A DNA stretch of 64,000 nucleotides, taken from assembly GCA_013433145.1 (NCBI GenBank), contig CM024185.1, forward strand, positions 2,244,501 through 2,308,500, in the 5' to 3' direction. Source of the stretch: Ascaris suum (taxonomy: Eukaryota > Nematoda > Chromadorea > Rhabditida > Ascarididae). The notes below the pieces were generated by a model that ran no database searches, was not told where the DNA came from, and was given only the letters and a program-made list of their open reading frames with translations. The translations under genes were made by a program, and so were the position numbers. This document shows positions 1 through 18,975 of this stretch, piece after piece (within the stretch, counting starts at the first letter, position 1; each line of letters begins with the position of its first letter).

Positions 1-551
1 CTATCGTTTTCATCCATAAATTCCTGAACTTTTTATTCATTTAAAAAAAAATCCATGTTTATTGCAATAAACTGACAATAATGAACATAGCAAACCTTCT
101 TTTTTATGCTTGAATTCCATTTCTACTCTCCGAGCAAGAAGTGAGATTTTCTGCGCACAAATGGAGCAATAGAAACTATTTGTGAAGCTTTATTTGACTG
201 GAAGGCATTATCGAGTTCATCGACCACAGGAAGCACTGAAGCTCCTTCCTTAACGACCACCCCCCCCCCCCCCTCTCCTCCCCAAAAACAATTTTCTTTT
301 CGAAAACCAGCAAACCTAGGCTGATTATTCGCCTATGATTGAATAAGCAAAAAGCTCTAGGGACGACATTCTGAAACAGAAGCGAATTTTAAAAATATTG
401 TTGAAGGGATTTTTCTGCAAGTTCAGCTGCAACGGTACAGAGCTGTTTTAATTTATTTTCAAATAATGTTATTTTGAACGAAAACAGCAAAAATGGGATT
501 TTTTTTTTTTCTGTTGTGAACAAGCTTTAGGGAGTGCTCATGAAAACTTGT

Positions 552-555
<4 letters not shown>

Positions 556-615
<60 letters not shown>
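556..615 (+). repeat. (GA)n microsatellite
   Basis: About 30 uninterrupted AG units. A shorter GA array lies at 13645-13669. Confidence 0.95.
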
Positions 616-619
<4 letters not shown>

Positions 620-1116
620 CGCAGATAGAGATGGAGAGAGCGGAAATTTCTCGAGAGGCTAATCACTAAAATCCTTGTCAAAATTTCTCGAAAATTTTAG
701 TGTCGAAAAAAAACGATCTGAAATTAATTCCTCGCAAAAATATTTTCTTGAACGGCTTAGCACACTAACATCAACAACTATGATATTAAACTAAATTGAA
801 ACAAAATGATAGAATCTTTTTTTTTTTCAAAACGGAAGACAATATAAATAAAAAATAATTCAACAGAGGTTATTTTATTGAACGATGTTTGTTTGAAATT
901 TTTTATAATATTTTAATATTTTTACTGCATAATTTTTTATGAGATTCGAGAAAAATATAGAGGAAAATATTTTGCATATTATTATTGTTCGCATCTTTTC
1001 TTCATCCCTTTAAAATATTGTCGTTTATTATAAATTCTCGTTTTCTTAATGTTCACAAAAATTAAATTTCAAAGATCAATATTAAAATTTTCGAATCGTA
1101 GGGCTCTTTTTTTTTT

Positions 1117-1133
1117 GGGGGGGGGGGGGGGGG
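1117..1133 (+). repeat. Poly-G run (17 nt)
   Basis: Follows a T run. Similar isolated G or C runs of 13 nt or more occur at 260-273, 7096-7111, 20285-20301, 47424-47445, 52571-52583 and 56405-56419. Confidence 0.9.
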
Positions 1134-2587
1134 CTAATTACTTGCATCAGAGAGAGCACTTCGCATTGCAAAAAAAACCGTCATCGATACGAAGACAATT
1201 CCAAACAATCGGCCAGCTGATGTAAAATGACTTCTTGTAAAAGTTTTTAACGCTTCTCTGACAGTCTTCGATCAAAATGAACGATATTTGCTTGATGATG
1301 ATGACGATGATGCCAAAACTTACAATTATGTCATAAAATGTTGAAAAGAATTGAAGAAGAAATAAAAATGTCCCTTTGCAAATATTATATTTGTATAGAA
1401 TTGAATAGTATCTCGGAGGAGTTATGAAATTTTCAACTTGTAATTTATATTAGCATTGAATTTCCTTGTTAAACCTCAAATTTGGAGCAAGTTTTTTTAC
1501 ATTTATATGTTATACTATGGAAAAAAAAATTGGGCGCTTACCATGGAATTGAGGAATTGAGTTCATTCTTCAAACAAAAAAAAAATTAAATAAATAAATC
1601 AGCACATTTATGCATATCATTCTACAAAATTCTTATGAAGTATATCGATTCATGCAACTATTTCCAGTAACGAGTAATATTTCGTTGAACTTAAGAAATG
1701 CTTTATTTTCTCCGATCGCAATTCATAATAAATATCTGAAGGCAGTGAGATTGAGACGAACGTTAAATGGCAATCAACATAATCGCTATAATCATACGAT
1801 TCCAAATTGATATAAGAAGAATGTACGTGAGACATTCAACAAAGTTCATTATCAAATATTAACTAGGCGAAACCTATCAGGAAGGTTTGAAAATACAGAA
1901 GATTTCCTATAATTGAAGCATAGCCAATCAACCGTTTTATTAATTATTTTATAGTTTGCACATACGGGAGTTGAAAAGATTATTATTATCATCTATAAGA
2001 ACATTTTTTTTTTGAAGTTCTAAACATTCTTTTTATTTGATGATCGATTTCCGAAAGTGAACGCTAAAAAAAATGGAAAAAAAAAGGTTTTCTTTCAAGA
2101 GGAACTCAAAATTCTCAATGGTGATTTTTTTTTTCCACAAGCTTTTTCATCGAGCTAAAATGTTCATCGTTTGAAATTCGCTATATTCCAATCATATGTC
2201 GTCTTCAATGAAATTGTTTACATCGATCGGCGCAAATCCTTGATCACCATGAAAAGACGCGTAAAGGTTATGCAAATTTAAAGAATTGCATGAAAATTTC
2301 GTATCGAATATTTCAATCATCCTAATAGCAAATCCAACAGTTAAAATCTCTTCGGCTTTAAAATATTAGAATGTTCAACGTGGAATCTCGATTACTATTA
2401 ATGTTGACGATCTTTTCTGCGCTTTTACGGCTCTATTTCAATCCCATAGGAAACACCACTATCAGTTATTGAAAACGAATTTCCATAAAAGGGATGAAAG
2501 AAAAACTAATGGCTTAATTTTACGCTCAGAGAGATTATCGTTGTTAGGATGAATCTACTAAAACCAATACAAAAATGCCGAAAAAGA

Positions 2588-6199
<3,612 letters not shown>

Positions 6200-6209
6200 C
6201 TGAAAAACA
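6200..6209 (-). promoter_or_regulatory. 3' splice site directly before collagen A ATG (probable SL trans-splice acceptor)
   Basis: On the minus strand TGTTTTTCAG is followed with no gap by the ATG of collagen A. A spliced leader joined here would leave no gene-encoded 5' UTR. A 5'-UTR cis intron would look the same; I see no obvious upstream exon. Confidence 0.55.
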
Positions 6210-7848
6210 ATTGAGCTCATTGAATGCTCATAAAATCTCTAATGAGCGTTGGTGATAACAACGCAAGAATTGTTACGAGTTTTCGATAGATTTATCTCGA
6301 TCAACAGCGTAATCTAATATAATCAGTCTAGTGGTCATGGATAAGTTAGCTACGAAAAGGAGAAAGACATCCAAATGATCGCTGAGATATAGAATGAAAA
6401 AATCGTCGATGAGATCAACAAAATGGTCATTTGCAATTGCAAACTGAGCATTTTCTCGCATAGAGGATAGAAAAATGTGACATATTATTACTAATCTCGT
6501 AAAACATTTTAACTGAGATATGTAAAGAGTTGGCAAAATTGTGCCGCGCCCTTTTTTGGTTTATGACGTCATAGGAAATGAATTCATCGTACGTATTTTA
6601 GAAGAAAAAAAAACCTCTCCGGATGCTGTTTATTATCGGTGTAGACGGATACTACTCAACTATATTGCAGCATAGAAAAAGTGGCAGCAGTGATCGATTT
6701 TAGTCATTATATAAAGCGACATCGACGATAACGGTTTGTATGAAATAAATTAACTGGAGTTTATGACTATAATACGAAAAAATATTACATTTGCAAACGA
6801 TTTAATAAAATCGTTATCAACGGTTTATCTCTCAGAATGTGTGAAATATTTTTTGCGAAAAATATGCTGAAAAATATGCTGAAAAGCATTATTTAAAACA
6901 AAGATTCTACTGAAATGAATAGCCATCCTATGAATGGACACCGCAACTTTAATCCCACCTAACTGATATAAAAAGATTTTGAGGGAATAGGAAATCCTAA
7001 GAAACACTGTTCGAGAATTGTATTAGAGGATCTCAATAAATGACTTCCGGATTTTTACATTTTTATCATTATCACGATTACCCCCATCCCTTCTTCCCCC
7101 CCCCCCCCCCCACCCCACTCTTTAAGTACAAGAATTTGAAAACGTTTATCGAAAGTTCTTTGAAGCGTGATCTATGCACAAATAAAATAACCAGTTCACT
7201 TTTCATGAACATTTCAGCAACTCTTTTCGTGTAATGTACAGACATAACAGGAAGAAAGAATACATTAAGAAACAGAGTCAAACCAATCGTCCAAGGTCAG
7301 TGAAAGTTTCTTCGTCAAAATTTTGAGCAACGGAAACAAATGTTTGCATATTTCAATCATAGAAGTTTAAAAGAAATCATAGAGTGTTTAAAAGAATTAA
7401 CAAGAAGAGGCATTTTCTGTTCGTTTTAGTAGTGTACCATCATACAAATCATTAATTAATAATAAGCATTTTGTATAATTCAATAAATACTTATTAGATC
7501 AGTGTGCTTCGCTAATTTTAGCGAATTTGCAGTTTTAATTAGGCGCCGAAAATACTATTTGCAGTTAACTAATATACGAAAGGGCAGATGCAGAAATGCG
7601 CCTTAGAGGCTGGAACGATATGCGCTTTTTGCATTTTACTCATCTCATCAGCCAGTTTCATAAGTGTCACGACACAGCGAACGGCACACTTGTTTTCATC
7701 GCTCATAAAAATCTTCTGCAAACAAAAAAAATCAGCTTTCTTTATCGGGATAGATGTAATTCGCAATTGCGGCAAACGCAAAAGGCTTGGAAGTTATAGG
7801 CACATCATCTAACCCTGCAACTGTTGTAGAGTATAGCAATGTAACGGA

Positions 7849-8107
<259 letters not shown>

Positions 8108-11100
8108 GAACGCGCATACGCACCGATACATGCGCGCGCAAACATATAAAAGCTGTTAGTAACTGCTAACTCAAAAATTTTATAAGAATGGCCGAATTTA
8201 TATGATATGCTCCATAGACGTGCCGTCTAACTCGTTTTCAGATATATGCGCCTTATGCCGATAATCGCGCCACAAAGCAAACCAACCTCATCCACCTCAT
8301 GTGGGGGGATTTCAATCGGCAGGTGGCCTACTGAACGTACGAAACGTTATGGATATTTCATGTGATCGGTCGTCGATAGAACCAGTCATACCCAATCGTT
8401 TATCTGTTTCCAAGGCTTGGATTGCCATACAGCTGGTTCGGATTTCTGCATGTGAAATCAAATGGAATTTATTGGCTGTACAGAGCTGTCATCTTAATTA
8501 TGCTTTCATATCTTTGTAATCCAATAGAAATGCATTTTATTCAGATACGAAACACATCTGTTTTCAAAAATATTTACGAATGAAATATTATTTTCATATA
8601 AATACGCCATATTGAAAAACGATTAATTTAAGCGAATCTAAATCTATCATTCGTACAACTAACTCAAGCATATAGTCAAGAGTTAACCTCGTTGCCTTAT
8701 GTGCTTTACTTTTATTTATTGGAATTAAATTTCTTACAATACTTTTTTTTTTCTTAGTATGGAAATATTTGATAACGATAATCAATTTCAGTTTTAAATT
8801 CTAAAATCATTCATTATTCTTTTAAAAAAAATGAAAATTTCTTTTTTTTTTTCTAAGCATTATTTGAATATGACGCTTGACTTTTTCAACAAACAGTAAT
8901 TACTTAATGAAATATTATAAGAAGTGCAGTAGCAATATTCGTCAAATTATTTAGCAAATTGATCCGCCCACATACTAAAATAGAACTGCACATGTGATTG
9001 CACTCATTGAAATATGAAGAAAAATTCCGCTTCCTCTGCCGTATTCTTTTAGCAGTTGCTGCATTGCAAAAAAAAAAGCGTTCCCAATGTCATTCGTTTA
9101 ACTGAGAGAATTTTTGAAAAATCGGATAGTTATTGATGCATATTAGATGCAAGTGATGCATAGAAAATAATTAAATTATTAGAGCACTGCAATAAATGTT
9201 TATAAATATTAATGTGAATGCTTACATGAGCATATAATAAGTCGTGAATATTCTACGATGAAATGAAATGAAATGCTAAATGGTCGAGTAAGAATTCATT
9301 CATCTATTTGGTCACAGGTCTGAAGTCCGAAATTTCTGAACTGTAGACCGAGATAGAGAGTGCCTGCACAAGGCGCATAACCTGCTTTTTTACCAAAGTG
9401 GTTCATAGTTCGTTGCACATGAAAGTGATGGGCGGGATCACCTTTGAGGTGTTCAAAAAACAGTGACGTATTTTACGCTGAACGAAAACCTTTCCTGAAT
9501 TCCCCTTGAGGTCAACTTTCTCCTGCACTACTGCGTTACAATATAGCACTCTGAGATTGATAAGACTTTGCAGCTTAGGCAAACTTGTCGGACCGAGTGT
9601 GCTTTCCGACTCTTTCAGTCGATTTTTGGGCTAACTTATATGCCAGCATTAAGATTATTTGCTACTGCTGGATCACATTTTGAAAGCATAAAATGCAGAA
9701 CGTTTGAAAAGTTATGTAACCAGTTGAAACTTCTCTCATCGAATGAGCTTATCTCCTAATGTCCCTTCTTTTATAGCATTTGCAATTTTCTAAACGAGAT
9801 GAGTATTTGAGGAACTTATATTATCTCATATTCCAGAAGGATCCTTCACTGCAAACAAAAATGAAGGCTTATAAACACCTCAAGGAATATTATTGAGGAG
9901 ATGGTGTCATCTACTCAATATTCGTTTTCCGGCCAATAGCTTCCTTCCTCCCGAATTTGATGGCAACTTTTTACACTGAGCATGATAACAAAGAGGACAA
10001 TGGATTTCTTGTATGTTGAGTTGTTTGGAGCTTACATTCGAGGTATTAAGGCATGTCTGCAACATGAAAGCGGTTTATAACGTTTGCAGTTTATGAACAT
10101 ATGTTCCAAGAGGACATTCATAAAGGAAACTACACATACAAACAAAGAAGTAGGATCTTTGGAAGGTATACTCGTTTCATGTTATCCAAGGAAATGATAT
10201 TCTTACTTAGTTGAACTAACAAATGAATAGTAGAAATCAGGATTAGCAGCGATCATCATCGTATGAGTCGATAATATTACAAGAGATTAAAAGATGTTAT
10301 GAACGACATCAAGTATAGAATAGGTATACATTGGAGATTATTAGTGGAATTAATGAGCACCCAACTTCACACTCATTTCTCGACACTGATTGTCTATAGG
10401 AAGTATATGTGCAGTCGAAGTTGACAATGTTTTGCACTGTCATGCTCGTCTTTTATATATATTTGTGTGTGCTCATATTTTGATCCCTCCTTCCCTCCCT
10501 CTTACAGTTTTCCTCGACAGCACCACTCAACGCCCATCAAGTACATACCTCGATTCCATCTCTCATTCTTAGCTAGAGAAAGGTTTAAAAAAAACTGCGC
10601 TCCGGTTTGTTCTTTTTAAGTTTTGAGTAACATTCAACATTTCATGCATTCTAGAGGTCGTTCGTTACTAAATGTAACAGCATCATCACTTAACGCGTTT
10701 CATTCATGTCATAAGTCGTTAGTAGGTTTGCAAATTTACTGCAATGTTAATGAAAAAAAATTAGTGCAACGTTAGTGCAAATTTGTTCAGTTTGCAAAGT
10801 CTTACAAATCCATATCGCAAAGAAGCGCATTATTGCATGAGATCAGCTATGAATTTAGTGATTACGAGTAGCGCCTTCTCACTTCCCTAGCATTATGCAT
10901 ATTTTTCATTTTCAACACAAATAATGAGGTGAGTTTATGAAATATTTCACCAGCGTCTTTTGCTTTGCAATAATTCATTTTGCAAGAATTATTAATTGCA
11001 ATTCACTTTTTGATTGAAATGAATAAATAAATAATAATTTTTTATTTTGCAATGAAAAGACACTGAGAATCAAAGATTTAAAAGCGGTAAAGTGAGAGCT

Positions 11101-13198
11101 TAGTGATAGTGATCACACAAAAGTGCAATAAAATTTTGGCCTATCACAAAATGTTCATCAGTCTACTAATGCAGCAAATTAGCGGAACTTTGTCATTGCA
11201 CAAAGGAGATGGAAAAGCGCGCCAGAATCATTCAAACCGGTATTTCTTTTGCAATGCAGCCTAACACATCGTTCGGATATCCGTATGTAAAACAACGGCA
11301 ACGCAACGTCTAATAATCTGCTTTCCTATAAAACCGCCCGGTTCTATAGTTCCATAACTAAACAACTGGTTTTTGGCTTGCACATGGCTCTTGTGGAATA
11401 AAGAGGGCTGAAATTCTCATGGGATCTTTCTGGGATGAAGATTTGCATAGCTCATGAGCCGAACAGACATAAATACGCATAAATATGAGGCGCTCCCCAT
11501 GCATTTGTATAAAAATTTAAGAAAATACAAAGTGTGCTTTCAGTTGCCTATCGGTCTATACGTAGGGTGCCATACATAGCATTTTCTTCTTCTAAGAGGC
11601 AATCAATGGTCGTTTTAATGAAACATCAAGAACATTTCAATTAGATAAACGCCAAAAAAAAATCTGACGTAAAAAAAAGCGAAATTACAGCCAAAAAAAA
11701 AAAGAGAAAATTCTCGCGCTACTTGTATATTAGTATTGTCGAATCGACTAGATGGTCTTCATCAATGCGGCAACACAACAACAATTTCGCGATTTTTTTC
11801 GCACTTAGATGTTTGCATTTCGTCAATGTAAAGAGCTCTTCTCTTTGCGAAACGCATTAATCTCGTTTTTTTTTTTTTTTTTGGACAACTATAGAAAAAA
11901 ATCTTTTCCAGCAAAAGAAAAAAAAGGTTTTGCATTACTGAACTAAATATCATTAGTGTAACATTTTTTTCAACAATTTTTTAATATTTGACATGAATTC
12001 CCTTAGGAAATGCTAAAATTTATCGTATATAATGTGGAAATTAATTGAATTTCTTTAAAATTTTTGTCGTATATAATTTGTGATATATAATGTTTGATTT
12101 TAGTGGAAAACTGATAGAGAAGCATGTGAAATTAAAAATCTAAAAATTAATAATTGAAAGAATCCCATAATTGAACAATTTGTTAAAATAGGATCATTTA
12201 TTCGCTTATTGAGAGAAAACTTCACTTTTGAATTGAAAAATTTTCAAAAAAAAAAAAAAACAAATTAAAACGATGATGGAATCCAAGAGATTTCCAGCAA
12301 AAAAAAGAAATGCCATCAATCGGTAGCGAATTATTTTTCAGCAACCATTGAGAAGATGCATTACTCAATACAATAGAATATGAAAACAACAATATTAACA
12401 CACGTCATAATATCTCTCAAGAGTCGAATTTTTGAAGTGGGACATTCTAAAGAAATGAGACACTACAAGAAAGTGGGAAAAAAGCGACAATAAGATATAA
12501 ATTATTATTCGGTAACGTAAGAAATTATTTAAAGGCTCCGCAGAGATGGGTTTACGCGATTGTGATAACTCATTCAAAATAAATCTTTAAACTTGATCCC
12601 AACTTAATCCAGCGATTGAACTTCATGTCGAGGAGACTATTAAAGAAATAACTATTTCATGTAGGAATAACAATCTTCTTTCTTCGTTTAAACCGAGAAC
12701 AATGAATATTGCCATCTGTTTATGTGATTCGCATGAAACCTTCTTAGCAATTCTACAATCTTCGTTCTGTTGCTGCAATCGTCGCTATATTCTATTTTTT
12801 TTTCTGTCGGAGAAAATTGAAATAAATGTTAGAAAAGCAGCAAACGCAATGAAATCGTATCAATTTTTATTATCGACTTTCAAATTTTTGCTGCATATAC
12901 AACTTTTTTGAAGTATCGTTCAATAAAACATTACTTTTTTTTTAAATGACTGTCGACAGACGAGCTCATCGTTTACATATTTACAGCTCCTGAATAGAGC
13001 GAGAAAGCAGTGGTTGTAGTGCATTTTCACTTCATCACAGAAACAGGATACATGATTGCACTCTATCATTCAATCGGTAATTGAGGCTTACCACAACGTT
13101 TATATGAGCAATTCAACGTCCATATCGTGAATAATTTTTCCAACACTTTTTGGTTTTAATAAATTTTAGCAGCAAATATAAAATATACTAGAATTGCA

Positions 13199-13395
<197 letters not shown>

Positions 13396-16300
13396 GCACA
13401 TTGAAGAAATAATTTAATATGTTGGTTCAATTTGATGTGTGACAGACGTTTATGAATTTTATTCTTTTATTACGAAAGTGACATTCATTTCTTTACATTT
13501 GGAGAGTTTAAAGAATTTTTGCAGTTTGTGTTTCATTTTTCAGATTTAAAGATAAGATAATGAGAACATATTAAAAGCGGTTTTCACATTAATATGAATG
13601 AAGTGGAACGAGATTGATACAGTCTTACAGATACGTTTTTTTTGAGAGAGAGAGAGAGAGAGAGAGAGAAAGTGCAAATTTTCCTCTTTTTTTTTTTCAA
13701 AAATATTCATCATTTTTTTTTGTTTGTTTAAAATATGCAATTTTTAAAAAAATGCAATACAATGATTTCATTAGAAAAAAAAAATTTATTGCAAATATCT
13801 ATGAAAAATATTAATTTTGATGTAATATTTTTCATTTCATGAATTATTTGAAATTGGATTTATTCTTTGCAAGGTGAATTTTTAAAAATTATTAATGCGA
13901 TTATAAAATGAAGTTAAAAAAATTAAGGAGATTTTATGAAAATTTTAGTGCAGAAAACATCTCAATTAAATTTTGATATAAAACATTACCAGTACTCATT
14001 AATTAACTCATTGTCGAATAAATAAACCTGAATTTAACAGCTTTAAAGCGTTTTTTTTTTGATAAATTCCACATAGAGGAGGAAAATATGCTACATAAAT
14101 TCACAAAATGATTGCATAAAAATTGTATATGGATAAAAAAAGTGGGAAAAAAATCGGTTGAAATGAGAATTGCGAGATTAGGAGTGATAAGGACACCATC
14201 TTTTATACGAAAAAAAAAAGTGATTTGTCAACTAACAGGAAATGCTAGAGTGAATAAGAAATGAAGGTTATTTCGCAGTACTATGATGAGTATTTTTTCA
14301 TCGCTGATTTTTTAGAAATTTTTGAAAGTTTTTTTTTTCGTAAATCATAAGCCATAAAGATATTAGCAAGAAAAAAAAATGAATTATTAGAATATATGTG
14401 AAGTTAGCAACAAATTCTTTCCAGTATTAACATTTAAGAAACATAATTGATATTTATGCAAATTGGCATAAATCTAAATATTAATAATAATATATCTCTT
14501 TGCGCATTATGCATATTCATTAGCTATGCAATATTGCGACTTTCATTCCATTGTAATGTAAATTCATTCCATTGTGTATATTTTGCCTCGTTCAACAATT
14601 CACTTCATTCCTATTCCGAAATTCTTGATCGTAAGAATACCCTTGTGAAGAATATTTGGAGAATAAAGAATATTTGATGTTAATAAACGTTTGCAATATA
14701 CAACATACATCGGCAAAAAAAAAAACCTATCTACAAAAATTTGATTCGTTGTTTCAATCTGATTTGAAAATTTGCAATCCTGAAATCAATGTGAAGAAAA
14801 AAAAAACGAAAGAAGAAAGCACAAAAAACTTTGAAATCTAAAATAACGTTGGATTGAAATTTCATCGCATTCTGGAGGTGGGTAGTTCATGAAACAGGTG
14901 ATCAATCATTAATCACTCCAATTGTATGAAAAACACCGGAAAACTTTTTTCTCCTGTATTTTTTTTTTTGGAGTATATAGGCGAAACAACCACACAGATA
15001 GCAAATATCTCATCGCTATAGTGCGTTTCTTTTACACAAATTTTGCAATTAGAACACAGAAGAAATTGAAAAACGTTTGAGGAATTTCTTAGTATAGATG
15101 GGAATAATAATTCGGTGGTTTTTCTTGTCGTTTTGCTTATGCTCAAACGAATTAAAATTTCATATTTTTCTTTTGAGAGCGATATTACTGAATAAAAGTT
15201 CTCAAAAATATATGGATGGATGCAAATAGATGCTCGATATGTGCTCGTAAATAAAAACGCTCTTTGATAGTAATTCCTTGATGCAAAATTTGTAAATCAA
15301 TGTTTTGATGAATGCATGTTGAACATATATGATTAGCAAAGTCAGTTAATCGTTCGCGATATATAAAGAAAGCATATCAAAATGTTTGCTGAAAGGTCAT
15401 TTAGAGAGGTACGATGGAGTGAAGGAAACATAGTGCCTGTAGATGGAAGAAGGGATAGGGTCCGCACTAGACATATATGAAACAAATGGGTACCTAGAAA
15501 CTCACTAAGTTCGAAAATAATTCAAACGAGCAGAGTTTGATCATAATATGAGGTTTTTTTTTAAGAATTGCTGAGGCGAAAATTGCTACGGAAGTTGTAC
15601 CGAAATATCAAAGCGTGACCAAACGATCGATTGTACACTCGACAGTTTATACAGTAAAAAAATATAATGGCTATGCTAATTGCACAAAAAATTCTACGAT
15701 TCCATCTTTCATACCGATGTCAATACATGCTCATCTGGCCTATAATTTCATTCTCCTAGTCTCAAAAAACATGATATGAAAATATTCTGAAATACCGATT
15801 GTCTTGCATTGACCTTAAACCCTATTTGAATGCTATATTCAGAACGCATATCAACATCGACGGACAACCAACCCTTTACAGCATTTTTGGAAGGTTTCGC
15901 AATGCTGTTTCGACGGTGAAAATATGCGACTCTCTATTTTGCAAACCCTAACGGATCGCCATTTCGAACGTTTTTGATTGAACTTCAAATTCAAATTTTC
16001 ATCGAAAATTTCCGTTTATTTCAACATTTTTGTCGGTTATTCACGATTTAGTTATAATTCACAAAATGGAAATCCTAATTTTCCACCCACTAGCCGTCTA
16101 ACTTTCTCAATTTGACGTAAAGATGATGCACAAATCGAAGCACTCAACTCCCTCAACGAAACAAAACAATACAAATCAACACTCTACCATTCGTGAAACG
16201 CTTTATAAAGTGCTCTATATTGCGATACAACAATGTTCTATGAGGGGTTTTTCTTGAGCAATGAAAATTTTCTGATTATTTGCTGTATCACATCACATGG

Positions 16301-18975
16301 CATTTCCTTTTCGAAAAATATTTCTTCGCTAATTGGGCAAATTGCTATTGAGTTTTCATTGATTCTTTCTATTATCAACATCCGCGTTCATGAAAAATAT
16401 AAAAACGAACGAAACGAGTTTTACAATTTCTTTATAAATAATTTACCAATGAAATCGCTAATTTTTATCACAACAAAACATTGAAGAAAAATTTCTCAAC
16501 AAAAGACGAAAAATTAATAAGTAGTTGAGACGTTTACTGTTATTTCTGAAAGAAAAAATAATTTCCAATGTAGTTTTGAAAAGGTTCAACTGATAAATAT
16601 TTTTTATTCGCTGAAAAAAAAAATCCCGAAAGGAATAAATATCGTTTGTGGATAATTAGAACATTTTTATTATTTGTAAATATATATATCAGTTATTGTG
16701 GAATATTTAGGCATTGTATATTTCATTTTTTGATGAGGTGCTGTGTTGAAAAAAAAAAACGATAGTGATGGGTGAAAAAAAAAACGACGAAAAAGAACGA
16801 GCGGAAACAACTATTGTTGATAACTCTAACGTCACAACGAAACCATTATAAGCGATGAAAGAAATAAGACAGAAAAATTGATACTTGAATAGTTGTGCAC
16901 TTTAAGAGAAAATCTCGAAAAATGTAAAAGTATCGACTAAAGTGATATTTACTGAAAATATGCTAAAAGTTTACTGAAAATAAAAAAAAACTTTTATTGA
17001 AATTTCCTTAAAAAATTAAAAATTAAAGCAAAGAGAAATTTCTCGCAAATTCAAAATTCCCCAAAATATCATTTTTTTTTTTGCTTCACAAAATGGAATC
17101 TAGCTTTAAATCATAATGATCGAGCGCAGGTTCAATGAAGTTTTTCAGCAAAACTGATTGTGCTTTTTTTTTGCAACTGTTAATGCTCTTGAGAAATTGT
17201 TTAGCTCGTATTAGCATTCCGGTCATTTGAACAAGAGCCTATATTCCACGTGCCGATTTCAAACTTGTGGTATGGCTATTGCAAAAATCAAGATACGGTT
17301 TGAATGACCTTTCTTCGGTAAGAAGGCGTTTCTTTTCTTCCAATCAATGTCGATTTGTGCTTTTCATTATGAGTGGGAATTTTCGAAGTGCATGATGACA
17401 TAGAGGTTTTTTCTCTTCTTAAAACCACTTGCTACTTCCGGTTTTCTTGTGCTAAAAATTTCAAGTCGTATTTCAGCAGAATTTTTACCAAAATGGCGCA
17501 GCAGTGAAATGAAACTTGAAAAATAATAATATTGAAAAACAGTAAATTATTTTGATCATAAGAGGTACTGGAAGGTTGTTATGAATATTTTATCGCATTT
17601 TGCCATGAAGAAATATTCCCGAAATTTTACTCTGACGGCGATATTTACCACAACTATTCACCTCAACGACCAATATTAGAACGATGACAGCATCCTTATA
17701 TTTGGATGTATCCGATAGAAAGTTTTTATATTTGGATGCATCAAGTACAAATCTCCTTTTATGTATTGAATTCTATTTTTATTCTTTTTCTGTTCCATCA
17801 CGCCTGGGTGGTGCGGCTTAAGGAGTGCAGGTCGTATAGGTGTGGTGCAAGTGGTATTTCCGTTTAAAAGTTGCTTAGTTGATTTTGTACCCATAAAGGG
17901 CTTCTGGCATAGTAATCATATGTGCAGGTTATTTGAGGAATTATTTCTGCAACGGTTAACCAACATAAATAAATGGTTTTATTTTGCAGAAATTATTCGA
18001 AGCTATTGTCTTTTACGCGTCTTAAATCATGGTTAAATAAGAGAGCGAAAATATTCGATTAATTAGATTACCTTAACTACCAGAATTTTTTCATTAGACA
18101 ATTGTCTAAGACTAATTCGAAATTGAACCTGATGAAATACGTTAAATTTCTGGATGGCAGCTTCTGATTCCTTATCTCAGCATTGCAATAATCGTTATCG
18201 ATAGTTTTGGTAACCGACAATAGGCGTTGATTAGCAACTGAACTTCGACTGAAATCGAATACATCTACTCTAAACGTGAACGACATTAATCTATTGGTCA
18301 AACCTTTGGTCACTAAATTCATCAAAAATTGTCCATTAAGTGAGCACTATTAGAATTTCGACTGTGCCATATTTTTCATAAAGTAGCCAATATAGTTTAC
18401 ACAAGAATCTCAAACTGATAAAAGCAACGACATAAAAGGCAGTAAAAATACAAATCTCTCAACAAGGATAAACTATGTAGAAGATATTATCTATAAGTGG
18501 ATCGTTTAAATTTTTATACGCGCTTATTTATATATATTTATTTCTTTTTTTATTTTACATAAAAAGATACCAACAATAGTAACGCATAGAAAATATTGAT
18601 CAATAAATGCATAGGTTTATTCAGTATACAATAGATTGTAGAATAAGTTGCAAAATTTAGTGCTTAGATTTCATTACTTACTACTTTCAAAACAAGTTAA
18701 ACACGTTGATAACGTTGAATTATAAATGGCTATCACAAAGCAGAGATTGATCATCCTCTATCGTTTTCTCATTTTACTCGATTTATTTCATTTATTTTAC
18801 TGCTTGCTTCCCTCAGTACGTAAATTTATTTCAAAATTCTCATACTTGTGATAAATTTGGATACTCTCAAGTTGATCACCAGTTGAAAAATTAAAAATTA
18901 AAAATTATTTATAGATATAAAAACACGGCGATGGTCAACTCCAACAGCAGTTTTATGAAATTGGAGGTTATTATA

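Larger units (their letters stand above)
1..2587. other. Gene-free left flank downstream of collagen A
   Basis: AT-rich sequence with no supported gene. It holds a C run at 260-273, a (GA)n array at 556-615 and a G run at 1117-1133. The 3' UTR of collagen A must lie just below 2588, but I saw no clear AATAAA near the stop on the minus strand. Confidence 0.6.
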